64,000 nt of DNA from positions 12,996,913 to 13,060,912 of the forward strand of contig JAJEKV010000024.1 in the NCBI GenBank assembly GCA_021234155.1, in the 5' to 3' direction. The notes beneath the pieces were generated by a model that was not told the DNA's origin, ran no database searches, and saw only the letters and a program-made list of their open reading frames with translations. Both the position numbers and the translations under genes were made by a program. The stretch is from Isoetes taiwanensis (lineage: Eukaryota; Streptophyta; Lycopodiopsida; Isoetales; Isoetaceae). The stretch's first letter is position 1. Every line of letters starts with the position of its first letter. This document shows, piece after piece, positions 34,773 through 47,392 of the stretch.

Positions 34773-34932
34773 CGTGCATATTCTGTTATTCACACGACCA
34801 TAAATTTATATTCAAACATTCTTGTATTATATAATATTCCAAATAAACGCTTGTTTGATGCTATTTGAGAAATTATTGTCCATGTGTGTAGCTTAACTCT
34901 TCTTTTCGTGTGTTTTTTGTGTTATTTATTCT

Positions 34933-36430
34933 GTGCTTTTTTATATGTCGCAGCTAACGAAAATTATAAAGACAAGAAGTCAAAGCACACCTATACAAGT
35001 CAGCGCACCTATACAAGTCAGCACTATAATTATATCTCATGAACAGGACGACGAATCTCCTCCACACAACGTGGATACATCGGAGCAGCCGGGCCTGGGT
35101 CAGCATGATTTTTCGGTACCCTCGAATTTGAGGACCCCCTCTCCTTGGTGGCAAGGCATGGAGAACGAGCTTGAAATATCAGATGCTCGGCAAATGGAGA
35201 GAGCAGCAGCACATGCAAGAGCGAATGAGTATCGCACGGCTGAGTTAAGAAGGCTGCGTGCAATGGATGAAGTTTCAAAGAGGGATAATTGCACCATCAC
35301 AGAGGTGCATAATGTAGCTGGCGAGGCAGGGTCAGGCTATTGTCCGCATGGAGCAGACTATGACGACGTAATCACAAATTTGGACAAGAATGAGTTTGAA
35401 AGAGAGTGGCCTAGTAGGAGGGGTAAGTATAAGGCTCACGAGTGCAAGATTGTTGTGGTTCGAGCAAAAGCAGTCGAGCGGCATGTCCAAATGAAGGGAC
35501 ATTTACCCCACAACGGTGAGTTTAGTAAGAGTTTTGCGCAGCAAGTATACTACGAGCTTGTGAAGGAAGTGCCCGTAAATTATGGGAGTAGAAAATGGAG
35601 GCAAGGAAGCGGTAGTGGCAGCACCAAGAGGGTCAAGCTATCGGAAGATAGCGAGAGTGGGGCACATGGTGAGCCTATCACCATTACATATCTTGTTGCT
35701 GACGCTATCCAACTTTTGGAGGTGGCAGGGGTAGCCGCGGCTGGAGCTATGAATGACCTTGTAGATATTCGAGCCCAGTTGGAGAATGAGAGAAGTCGAA
35801 ACCTAACCCTTTCCGAAGAGAATATTCGCTTAAAGGACCGTGCCGATGGGTATGACAAGATGGCTGTTGAATTAGAGGACACTAAACGACAGCCTAGCGG
35901 CATTGAACAGAGAGGCAATGGTCCTCAGGGAAAACAACGATCACTTGCGCAATCTGACAAGATCGTTGAACTCTGACCCTTTTAGGGTGACTTCAGAGCA
36001 GTCGATTTCCTATCTCCCTCGCGAATATTTGTATGAGAGCCAGTGGGAAGAGCTAAAGCTTGCTGATTTCAGACATTGCCAACTGTGTGGTGACAACCTG
36101 ACACAGGTGGGCTGGTACACTCTAGGGTGTGGGCATCGCCTGCACGTGCGATGTGTTCTTGATTGGATGTTGCAAAATCGCTTCTGTCCAATGCAAGACG
36201 GATGGATTTTTCCCCTGTTACAATATGCCATATTAAATATGCAAGGTCGCATGCGTCGCATGCCAGCTCTGCCACAACTAGTCGCTCGCAAGAGGGATGG
36301 GCAGATGCACACTTTTGAGACTTATCGCGAGATGGAATTGTGGAGGGGAGTGGAGGAGCCGCGTGAAGGAGAGGTTCTACCATCACCTGCAGGGCCGCAG
36401 GGTGATTGGGTTGACCCAAATGACCAATGA
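34933..36430 (+). pseudogene. hAT-borne coiled-coil and RING-like gene (one frameshift)
   Basis: The first frame (34933-35976; an ATG at 34945 also fits) encodes a hydrophilic N-terminus with two tandem PIQVSAPIQVS-like copies, a middle domain (GYCPHGADYDDVITNLDKNE, HECKIVVVRAK) and a probable coiled coil near 270-330 (AQLENERSRNLTLSEENIRL). A one-base shift at about 35890-35905 leads into the second frame (to 36430), which continues the helix (VLRENNDHLRNLTRSL). It then shows a RING-H2-like motif: CQLC, CGHRLHVRC and CPMQ, that is C59, C62, C76, H78, H81, C84 and C95, where the last expected Cys is Gln. RING proteins are usually E3 ubiquitin ligases; activity here is inferred and doubtful. 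It follows the kinase-like gene in the same orientation by 160 bp. Confidence 0.72.
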
Positions 36431-36457
36431 AAATGAGACATTAAATTTTGAGACAGA

Positions 36458-36766
36458 TTAAATTTTGACCTGTATCATTTTGTGAATGGATAATAAGGTG
36501 TAATGACCTGTATCATTTTGTGAATGGATAATAAGATTCTTGTCAAACAGGAAAATTGAAAAGAGAGTGGTTGCTTGCGATTCTGAAACAGGAAGCTCAT
36601 CGAGTTCTGAATCAAAGAGAGATGGACCAATAATGCCTTTGACATCTAGACCTCTGGTCAGGCCTTCTTTCCTTTGAGCAACATGACAGATAAAATCATG
36701 GTGACCACTGCAAAGAAGGGTCTGACGTAGAGGGACAGATTCCATTGGGATTAGCGGTCGAAGCAT
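36458..36766 (-). other. Unrecognised open frame near the middle of the hAT element
   Basis: A 102-codon minus-strand frame contains RQTLLCSGHHDFICHVAQRK and IIGPSLFDSELDELPVSES, which looks protein-like. Its C-terminal part is made by a tandem duplication (GACCTGTATCATTTTGTGAA twice, 36468-36535). No family is recognised. It may be a gene fragment that gave rise to part of the adjacent hairpins. Confidence 0.3.
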
Positions 36767-36782
36767 GGAGCACGACCCTCTT

Positions 36783-38360
36783 GAATGGTTGTCAGCTCAC
36801 CAGGCTTTATATTGTCCGCGACGCACAATATAGACTTCTCGAATTTCTTGTTACCCCCTTTAGATAGAGCGAGTTTTGCTCTGACTCTCTTTTGGGGTGT
36901 CTCTTTGTCAATGTACCTTAGTTACTTTGCTAGGTTACATTACACAAAGACGCCCCAAATGGAATTTGGAGCAAAAATCGTTCGTTCTAGAGGAGATAAC
37001 AAGGTTTTTGAGTACTCTATTTTTATTGTGGCCATGGATGATATAAGCCTAATGATTGCTTGCGATTCTGTGGGTTCATTAGATGTTAGTGATTTATGAG
37101 TTCAAGCATCGAGACTTCCCAATCTTTCTTTCCCCTCCTCTTTGGGCAATGTAGTTTAGTTTACATGCTAAGTTCCATTGTCCAAAGAGGGGTGAAAGCA
37201 AGGGTTGGGAAGTCTCGATGCTTGCACTTAGGACTAACTGTCATCTCTTTCATCCTGGCTTAGTCTCTTTCCTTTGTCCTGTTTGTTGTATCTAAAGTGC
37301 CCCCTAGGATGAGATCGCTCGCTCATTTTAGGGGGCACTTTCGATATATACAAACAGGATAATCGAAAAGAGAGTAAGCCTAGACCGTGACTCTCTTGAA
37401 TGGTTGTCAACTCACCAAGCTTGATATTGTTCGCGGCAAACAATATAGACTTCTCGAAATTCTTGTTACCTCCTTTAGAAAGAGCGAGCTTTGCTCTGAC
37501 TCTCTTTTGTAGTCTCTCTGTGTCAATGTAGCTTAGTTACTTTGCTAGGTTATATTACACAAAGAGACTCAAAATGGGAGCCAGAGCAAAAATCGTTCGT
37601 TCTAGAGGTGCAAGTTCTCTTATGCAAGTTGCTATGATGTCAGAGGTGAGAGCGTACCCTAATTTCAAGCCAAAGTGGTGCCTGGGCGTTGTCCATCTAT
37701 ATAGCGGCTGTTAGGCACCAAATCATGGAACATCCTAACTTGGAGAACCTTGAGCATCACTATGACTTGAAATTAGAGGACGCGTCCCCTTCGACGTCGT
37801 GGTGGATTGTATAAGGACAGGTAACAAGGTTTTTGAGTACTCTATTATTGTGGCCACGGATAATACAAGCCTGGTGGTTGCTTCCTATTCTGTGGGTTTA
37901 TTAGAGATTCTGTGGCTTAATATCGTCCCATCCACTGGATAGGTCTGGCGTAACTCCGGTATGCCAAATCGGCATTTGAATGCCATCAAGACCTATAATT
38001 TGTACCTCCATTCCTTTGGGTGGCACCTGTTGGTATTCAGAGCATGTGCAACCCAAAGGAATAGAGTACAGATTATAGGTCCTGATGGCATTCAAATCCC
38101 AATTTGGCGTACTGGAGTTATGCCTTACCTATCCATTGGATGGGACGATGTGGATCATGTATCTTGTGACCCCTCTTCAATATCAGACTCGTCTCAACTG
38201 ACATGCGTTTGAATGCCATCGGGATTGTGTATCTGTACCTCCATTCATTTGGGCGACACCTGCCATGTAAACCCATTAGGTACGTAGAGCATGTGTCACC
38301 CAAAGGAATGGAGTACAGAGTATACGTTCCTGATAGCATTCAAATGCCAATCTGGCGTAC
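36783..38360. repeat. Array of consecutive long hairpins inside the hAT element
   Basis: At least five foldbacks are visible: 36783-37068 (arms about 130 bp, centre GCTAGG), 37101-37225 (CAAGCATCGAGACTTCCC / GGGAAGTCTCGATGCTTG), 37283-37362 (around AAGTGCCCCCTA), 37398-37890 (a diverged copy of the first, with another hairpin nested at about 37650-37795) and 37918-38150 (CATCCACTGGATAGG / CCTATCCATTGGATG). A related one spans 38200-38350. Some share sequence (ATTTGAATGCCATC, CCTTTGGGTG). Arms are imperfectly paired, as in plant MIRNA or hpRNA precursors. Stop-to-stop frames here are short. Confidence 0.85.
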
Positions 38361-41060
38361 AGCTGATAGAAACATAGAAAGAACCATCATACATGAAAGA
38401 ACCATCGAAACATATAGAAGACAAAAACTTATAACAAAAAACTTTACTTTTTATTAATAGTGCCAGGGACGGTTACAATAGTTTAAAGATCCTCATGAAC
38501 GGTTACAATAGACTGAAGATACTCATCACATCATCTTTCTATGCAGCACCTTCCTCATCAGTTTCATCATTCGGAGTTCCATCCTCTTCTGCCCGGTGAC
38601 CTAGGTTCAACCTCCGATGAACCTTTCCCTTGGTGCAACGTCCTCGAGACATGTTTCTTCTAGCACGTTCTTTGTTTGTCAAGGTAAAGCGCGAAGGAGA
38701 GTCTGATGGATCATGTAGGCCAGTCAAATCCTCAACTAGATTGCTCGGACCTGGCCTATCTGTGTCGGACTCCTCGGTATCTTCGCTGTCGGCTGACTCG
38801 TCTGAGAATATGGCTTGGCCTATATCATCTTCGTCATCAACGAAGTGGGTGCGTTGAATGTCTTCGTCAACATGGTTTGCAGCATTTATTGCAAGCAGCT
38901 CGTCCTCACTGTCTTTGAAGCTGTCCTCTTCCACTTCGGAATCTGCATCCATGAAAGGAAACTGTAGCTTATCGATTGCAGATGTACCACTGTTGCGATT
39001 CAATAGCCGCCAATTTGAGAAGTCGTATACAAGTTTGTCTGCCTTCTTATGTAGCAAGCGATTGCGGGTGACACTGTGTATATACTTATAGGCACTCCAA
39101 TTCCTCTCACTTGCACTATTGGAGGATACCAAGGAGAGGATAGTCATTGCAAGGGCTTGTAATGTATCAGTAACCTTCCATGGGCTTGCTACCATGCATA
39201 AGATTTCATATTTGGTTCCTTCTTATGACTCTCCAGTGCATCGTGAAGCTCCTCATCTGCCCACCTTCCACTCAGGTTCTGGTATTCGGTTAACTCGGCA
39301 ATGAAGGTCTTATAGTCCGAGCTGTTCGGATAATACGATTTTGCAATCTTCTTCAACGAACCCATCACTTCTTTATCTGTATACTGGTCCATATCGTGGT
39401 TGTGTGGGTCTAAGGCATGTGCGGCACCATGAAGATCATTGTAGGACTTCTTCCATCGTTCATTGAAGCATCTGAGCAGTGTTGCGCACTTAGCATTGTC
39501 AAATGGTGCATTGGGGCCATCACGTTCTAGAAAGGATTGAATAGAGTGCCAACACCTCCAGACCTTTCGAGTGCTTGCCTTCGAAGAATCAAGGGTTTTG
39601 ATGGCATGACAAACAGGTTGCATGCACCTCACAACATTCTTTACACCTTTCCAAAATGTCTCCCGCCCAAGCATTTCTCGAAGGGCAGCGGCTTGTTGTC
39701 GGTGTTTGGCGGCATTTTCCCTTTCTGCCTCCTTTTCCATTCAAAAAACTCTGTATGATTGAAGGTTGAGATAATCCAATCACGACACTTAAGCACTCTT
39801 TCAAGACAGATGTAATTGGACCAAATCGGGTTTGTCCAGGATTCATGAGTGCTAGGGTCGTCTGACGCAATGACTTGTAAATGGCATAAATTGTCGGCTT
39901 CTTTGTGATGAATTTTACAAGCCGACGCGCTTTCTAAATGGGATCTTTGAACCACGTGTGCTGTGAGAACCAATCCTTGAGCAATAGGTTAAGGCAATGG
40001 CATTGGCAGCTAGTAGCGTGCAACCCTAGAAATTCAGACTCCAATAATTCACCCGCTAGCTTGCAATTAGACGCGTTATCCATTACAACCTGAAATATTC
40101 TCTTCGGTCCAAAACTCTCTATCACGGCCTTTGTTTTCTGAAAAATCCAATCCCCTGTCACTTGGTCAGTTTTGGTTTCTACGGTTTTTAAAAATACTTC
40201 ACCCCTTGGATACACGATCATGAAGTTTATAAGATGGTCCTTGTTTACATTGCTCCAACCATCAATCACTAGTGAAGCTGGCCTGGTTTCAGTCACACGA
40301 CACAACTTCATCTCCACCCTCTCGACCATTTTTTCGTGTATTTCATCAACCATTTTATTGTTGGCATGCTTGTATGAAGGCACCCTAAAAGCCGGCCCTG
40401 CTTTGGCAACTTCTTGGAAGGCTTCTTTCATTGCTTTATGCTCCAAAATATGTAGAGACAACCCGGCATATAAAAATGCCTCTACAACCTTCAATTGCGT
40501 CCTCTTCAGTTGCTCTGATGTTAAGCAATGATCAACCCTCTGTTGCTTCGTCTGTCTTTCCACTATTTCAATTGTCTCTATCATTGTCTGCTCTCCCGTG
40601 CTTATACCTATTGACCCTAGTCCACCCTCTGATTGGTATGCTGTCCCAACAGGGGGGTGGTATAGTTATCTTCGTCTTCTCCTGCCCGGCACTACTGCTG
40701 AGTATCCGTAACTCGTTTTTTTCTCGTATTATTCTTCGTTTTGCGTATCACATCCAGTCGAGACAACCTTTCAATGGCATCCTTTTGCAAGTCAGCAGAT
40801 GCAGTACAAGTCGCGACACCGACGTCTCGTTCACGTAAGATGTGAGCTCGAATTCTTGTTGCAGAACCATTTACCGATGAGTATCCACAAAACACACATT
40901 CCCATTCATTTACGCCAAACTCTTTCACAAAATCCCATTCCGGGCCTCTTCTCCGACCTGCAACTCCAGTAATGCGACTACGTGGACGGGGTGCAGTCCC
41001 CGTGGCCCTGCCACGGGCACGCGCAGTCCTCGCACCTCTAGAGGTGGATGCATGACTGCT

Positions 41061-41925
41061 TGTAGAACGAATAATTTGTTCAGAATTGTGCATTTTGGGT
41101 GAAAACGTGATCAAACGAGCAATGCCACGTGATCTTACCATGTTAAATTGCATAAAAATGGCATATTTGGCATATTTGAATGTTATTTGAAGATGTAACC
41201 TTGAAGGATTTATTTTTATAATAGTGGAAAATATGGGAAGCTAAGAAGAGCATATTTATTTAATCTAACGGTGGAGATTTATGGAAAACTAATGGTGGAG
41301 ATCAAAAGCCCTATTTCGAATTGAAAAGGCATAAGGCAAAAAAAGGGTTACGGTTGAAGGAGCAGAGGAAGGAGGAGCCGTCGGGGAAGAGAGGCCGGAT
41401 ATAGGAGAGCAGCCACCGGATTTGAAAGGGCAGGAATGGATCAGATAGGGCAAGGGATTCTGAGAGAGAAGTCGGATTGGGAGCAGACAGATTCCGGAAG
41501 GGACATTTAGATCAGAGAAGATAGAGTTTGAGCATTTAGGGCAGCCAACCAGTGCAGAACCATGAAGAGTCTCCAGCAGATCTGATAGTTTTGTGGCTGT
41601 TACGAGATAAGTCTGTTCATTATTCCGTTATGCAAATCTAAACTATGAATATGATTCTTGTTTATTATGAAGCTTGTTGTGATGCATTTCCATTACTGTG
41701 TTTATGGCTTATTTATGAGACAAGTGCTATGGATATTTGGTGTATTCAGATCTGAAACTATGGAATATAACTCTGGTTCATTATCATATTACTTGTTATG
41801 AAATGTCTCCTGTGAATCTTTAAATCCTGATCGCTATATCTGGTTACCTGGGTTCAATTCCCTGTGTATTGATAATGAATTATCTGCTGGCTATATTGTT
41901 CCTACACACACGAAAACCGTCTACA
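41061..41925 (+). repeat. 5' LTR
   Basis: 865 bp, TGTAGA...TCTACA. It matches the 3' LTR nearly throughout. Visible differences cluster at about 41370-41400 and 41545-41625. The following GTTTGGTGGCTTCGCCC is a candidate primer-binding site; the tRNA was not identified. Confidence 0.95.
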
Positions 41926-42200
41926 TGTTTGGTGGCTTCGCCCGGACCAGGCTTAGAGTGAGCGAGATTATCTCATGCATAAACCTTGCATCTGGAAAGA
42001 ACCGGGAATGATTAATAATTATTATTTGCTTGTCTGAATAATTGCTTGCATACTTGCTGCTGAATAAATTATGTTAAAAGATTGAAAGAGGGGAAAACTT
42101 CACTGGGAATAGTAAATGGGGATAGAAGCGCCATGCTAAGCAGAAGAGCGAGAGTGCCACTGTTATAGATGGGACATGCCACCCATATAACCGGTGATGT

Positions 42201-44117
42201 ATGAATCCATCATTCACTAAAGAGCAAAGAGAGAAGCAAGCTCAGCTAAGACAAGAGAGATATAATAGACGCCAGCAACAAGAGGAGGAAGATCTTCAGT
42301 TAAAAACACTATTCCACAGGACTAGCCATTCTGAAAATCACCAAAATATGAGCACACCAACTGTTAAATCAGCGCGCATGCGCTATGGTACTTTTAGTGG
42401 TCAGGTAGGAGAAGACCCTGATGCACATGTTAGCCATTTTCTTACGGTGAGTGAGGCAAATCAAGAGAATACAAACACAGAGCGATTAAGATGGTTCCCA
42501 GCCACGTTGATGGGTGGAGCTTCAGAGTGGTATCGCCACTCATTGAAGAATACCACTTATGCTACTTGGAAGGAATTGGAAGAAGCATTTCTAGAAACTT
42601 TTAGACCTGCAGGGTTTATAGATAGACCGGATGACGAAGTTACAAGACTTCACCATGTTGCCAAAGCGAGTCTATTCAAAGTTATGTTAATAGATTTCAT
42701 GAGACTCTTGGGTAAGAAACCTAAACCACCGGATGTCGAATATCGATTAGATGGTTTAGTAAAGGACTTCCTAGCCACATGAGCTTTTATGTAAAAATGC
42801 ACGGTCCCTGCATCCTTAGAAGCGACAATTAAAATTGCATCCCAACTAGAACTGGGGGGGATGAATTATATGAGAAACCCACAAATGAATGCTAATATGA
42901 CAAGCATCCCTAGTTTCTATGCGCCAATGGGGCAAAGTCTTTGCTACACCTAATATTCCGGACATACATGTCCATTATGCATCCCCTCAATTAGTTGATT
43001 ATAGTAGAATGCCTTACGGAGCAACTTCTAGAGGATTGGTGCAGCCACAAATAGCTCCAAATCAACCTCCTATATCTGATCTTCAGACAACTATTAGGCA
43101 AACTATTGATGAGGTCTTGAAAAAGGAGTTGGGTAAGCAATTATACGCAATTAGAACACCTCGTAATTTAGAGCCCAAGCCCCGCATACAAATGTATGGT
43201 GTGTTCAATGTCAAGGTTATGGTCATTTTCCCAATGAGTGTCCTTTGACCAAGCCTAGGACATGGTGCAATTATTGTCGTAGGAGTAACCATAATGATAA
43301 TGATGTTATTTCCAGCAGGGATAGGAGAGATGATGATCAGCCGAGGACAAATGTGAGACCTCTTTGTCTCAAAACCATCTAGCACACCTAGCTATTATAT
43401 CCAACCCGCTATGGTAGGCGGTGGACAAATGCCGCCATTAGTTCTGTTTATTTTGCTAATCCATCTACACAAGGGAGAAATAATACACCCAATAGGTTCT
43501 CAAGGCCAGCACCAAGACAATCAAGGTCCCAACAACCTATTAGATGTTTCAGGATGCGGGAAGAGGGACACATAGCTCCTAATTGTCCCAATCCACGAAA
43601 AGAAGTAGGTTTTGAACCTGTGTGTGGCATTTGCAATACCCAGGGGTTACACTCACAAGATAGGTGTCCACATGTATTGTCACCGCGATCTATGGAAAAC
43701 GGATCTAAGGGGAAAGAAAAAATCCTTGACTCTAATTTATGTGAACCAATAGAGGAAAACTCATGCCCTATCTATCAGATGCAATTGAATCCTAATAATC
43801 AAAGAAGGAGTAGACGTGTGAGATTTGAAAAGCCCGAATTCTTAGGATTGGGTGACACCCAAAACACACCCCATGAGACTTTGCATGACACACCCACATT
43901 CAAAGAACTTAAAGGCATTATGGATGCAAGAAACTCCTCTTTTCCAAACGAGAAAGAGTCTGGAGAGCAACTTAGGAAACCAAGGAGTAGAAGGAAGTAC
44001 AAGAAAATTCTGAAACTTTCTAAAGACATGCCTACTTATGATATATTGGCTGATTTAGGCAATATTAGACCCACTATCACTTTTGCACGGTTTGTTGTCT
44101 TTATCCCCTCCATGTAG
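42201..44117 (+). pseudogene. Ty3/gypsy gag-like region
   Basis: The first frame (42201-42782) carries the retrotransposon gag core: MRYGTFSGQVGEDPDAHV, GGASEWYRHS, TWKELEEAFLETF. It is followed by shifted frames at 42919-43248 and 43554-44117. The zinc-knuckle remnant RCFRMREEGHIAPNCPNP (about 43540-43595) has Met where the second Cys of CxxC belongs. Next is a second Cys-rich stretch, CGICNTQGLHSQDRC. Frames are broken by stops and indels. Gag would form the particle that packages element RNA; this one is not intact. Confidence 0.85.
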
Positions 44118-44199
44118 AAAGGAAGTGGTCTGCGGCTCTCACGATTGCAAAAGGGCGTGTCTGTTAATTCCATATGGCCCTCTTTGTTTGATATGAAAT

Positions 44200-46470
44200 G
44201 CGCCATCGTGCATGTTGTTATAGGGGATCTAGGGCTAGATTCTCTTTGTGATTGATTGGCGGATCCTGGTGTCAACATTATGCCGGAAGAAACTCTTGAA
44301 GATTAGACCTACCGCACCTTCTCTCTGTTTATTTTAGAGTAAGAATGGCTGATCGAGGCGAGTAAAACCTTTAGGCATGATTACGAGGCATAAAACCATG
44401 ATTGCAAATCTTGTGTTCTATGTGGATTATGTAGTTCTGAAAGCTACCACCACGGTATGTTCTTATCCATTATTATTAGGCCGACCATGGTTGTTGCAAG
44501 CCAGAGCAATACACGATTGGCATAGAGGGATTTTAGTTATTGGTGATGGAAATAATAGGGTGGAAATTAGGGTGAGTGAAATGCCAAAAGCTGTTGCACA
44601 ATTTGAAGTAGAATCTGATTCCAGTGACGAGGATAGTGAAAGTAGTGATGACGATGATCCTGATTATAATCCAGATAGTGCATATGCAAATGTAGCATCA
44701 TCTAGTGAGCCACAAGAAGATATGACCTTGAAAGAAGAAGGTGTGTACGGAGTTAATGATGACGCGGTTGTAGATCTGGAGGATACAATTTTAAATTTCA
44801 TGGGTGTTATAGATGTTAACCAAGTTGAAGTGGAGAAAGAATGTGAGAAAGAAGAAGAAGAAGAAGATATTAAACAAGATAAATATCCTGATTATTTCAC
44901 GAAGTGCACAATTCAAGAGATCAAGGTGGAAAAGAAGCCTGCGCATGAAATTAGTCAATATGAAACCTTCTCGCAACCTCCTAAAGTGCAAGAAATTAAC
45001 CTTGGGAAAGGAGGAGAAGTAAAGACAATAAAGTTAGGGGCTAATGTCACTGGGGATTTGTATGACAATTGTGTCGCCTTATTTTCAAAATATCAGGACA
45101 TTTTTGCATGGTCATATGATGATTTGAAGGGCATTAACCCGTCCTTATGTATGCATAAGATTGAGCTCCATGATAATGCTAAACCTGTAGTGCAAAAGCC
45201 TTATAGACTTAATCCTAAATTTGCCAAAGCAGTTAAGGAGGAGATTGATAAGCTGCTTAAGGTTGGCTTTATCTACCCTGTAGATTATAGTGAATGGGTA
45301 TCACCTATTGTGTGTGTTTATAAGAAAAATTTGAAAATACGTGTATGTGTTGATTATCGAAAGTTGAACGAAGCTACTCGAAAAGACCATTTTCCTATTC
45401 CTTTCACAGACGAAGTGTTAGATGCTGTGGCGGGTCAAGAGGTTTATTCATTTATGGATGGATTCTCGGGATATAACCAAGTATTGATTAGACCAGAAGA
45501 TAGGGAGAAGACAACATTTGTAACTATTTGGGGAACTTACGCTTATCGAGTGATGCCCTGTGGTTTATGTAACGCTCCAGCCACATTCCAACGGGTTATT
45601 ACTCAAGCCTTCAAGGAGTTTGTGCAAGATTTTATGAAGGTATTCTTAGATGACTTTGCTGTGTTTGGATCCTTGAGTTATCATTTGAGTAAATTGGAGT
45701 TATGCTTTCAGCGTTGTAGAGAATATGGAATCTCCTTGAACCCAGAAAAATGTACTTTTGTGGTTACACATGGTGTTTTGCTAGGTTTTGTTGTATCGAT
45801 ACATGGACTTACGATTGATCCACACAAAACTTCTAAAATCCTTGATTTGCAGCCTCCAACGAGTGTTAAAGAGTTGCAAGCTTTTCTAGGGCACGTAGGA
45901 TATCATAGGCGCTTTATTGATCATTATGCACAACGAGCTTTGCCACTTACTAAGTTATTGCGGAAATCAAAGGAATATATTTGGACTGATGCATGTCAAA
46001 AAGCATTTGAAGAACTAAAATTAGCCTTAGTTAAATCACCCATTTTAAAGTCTCCAGATTGGTCTAAAGAATTCCATGTGTTAATTGATGCATCAAACTA
46101 TGCCATAGGTAGCATTTTATGTCAAGCTGATGAAAAGAATATTGATCACCCCATATTCTATGCAAGTAGGCAATTAACTAAAGCTGAGCAGAACTACTCT
46201 ACTACTGAACGTGAGGCACTTGGCATGATTTTTTCGATCCAAAAATTTAGGCATTATCTTCTTGCTAATGAATTTGCATTTGTTGTTGACCACCAACCTT
46301 TGAAGTATTTGATCAACAAGCCTTGCCGCACGGGAAGGATTGCTCGTTGGTTGTTGTTATTGCAGGAATTCAAGTTTCGAATTGTTGTACGAGCTGGGAA
46401 GATACATTTAGCGGCTGATCATTTGTCAAGAATTTCAGGACCAAAAGAAGAAGGAGATATTCCAGATTAG
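44200..46470 (+). pseudogene. Ty3/gypsy pol: protease remnant, reverse transcriptase, RNase H
   Basis: A protease trace (GVNIMPEETL, about 44270) precedes a long open frame at 44377-46470. This has LLGRPWL, an acidic linker, then RT (KPYRLNPKFAKAVKEEIDKL, RVCVDYRKLNEATRKDHFP, FMDGFSGYNQVLI, MPCGLCNAPATFQRV and active-site FLDDF at about 45645-45660). The thumb and linker follow (FLGHVGYHRRFI), then RNase H (VLIDASNYAIGSILCQ, ASRQLTKAEQNYSTTERE, DHQPLKYLIN, ADHLSRI). The frame stops soon after RNase H and no integrase follows. The long intact RT frame indicates a fairly recent copy. Confidence 0.9.
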
Positions 46471-47392
46471 CGACCATCCTTCAAATAAGGTGTAGTATTC
46501 ATCGGGACGATGAATAAATAAAAAGGGGGGTAGTACTATTGTTGAAAAAAATAAAAAAAATAAAGAAGAAATAACAAATCATTTTTCTGATAATCCATCA
46601 GTTTGTCTTCCATTGCTATATCAAATTCATCTCATTTTCTATTCTCTCGCTTCACATCAATCCATTAAGACTGCCAATCACCTCCGCATCAAGGCAGCAT
46701 CTTGTTGTTAACTATTATTATTTCCATTGACAGGTGCATTTGCTTTTTCTCCATCAGAATCAATCCATTTCATTGTACACTCATCCATCCCATTCAATAC
46801 ACCAAAGTCTGCCATATAAGCTTTACCACCAGGCAGCAATTATTGTACTAATTTTTTGATATTGTTACCATGACAGGGTCATCTGCTTTTCTCCGTGATT
46901 ATTCAATTCATTCATCTACACTCATTCATATCCTTCAACTCATAAAGTGCTGCAATCAGCTTCACCATCTTAGCAGCCATATGTTCTACTAACGTCGTTT
47001 TTTCGCTGCAGGAGCATCCTTTTTTCTATCACTTCATGTTCATCTATTTTTAGTTGGCCTACCAACCATGAACACTGTTTCTTTACCATTGTTTTTCCAT
47101 TTCCCATATTGCTGGCCATTTTCCCATTCCAGCAAGTCCATCTAATAAAAGAGTCCAATAAACAAATAATCCAAAAGGTAGAAGGAAGAGTGGGGGGATG
47201 GAGCGCCATACTGAGGTTGCAGTAGACAGAGAGTCCTAGCCTAGATGGGATTTGCCACCCTTGGAAGTATTTTATATTCGGTGAAGCCATAGAATCGCCG
47301 ATGGAGGCAATGGTTTGGAAGAAAATATTTTGATCATGAAGAACAAGCTTGAAGAACTCGTCGGGACGTCGAGTTTTTTGTAAGGGGAATAA
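46471..47392 (+). other. Noncoding 3' internal region of the LTR element
   Basis: No integrase or envelope-like frame is seen. It has C/T-rich sequence with several CATTCATC/CAATCCATT repeats. The candidate polypurine tract is AAGGGGAATAA just before the 3' LTR (about 47382-47392). Confidence 0.7.

Noticed and set aside
41838-41880. tRNA-like GGTTCAATTCC (B-box-like) in the LTR
   Set aside because: No matching A box or cloverleaf could be drawn around it, and it repeats in the other LTR.
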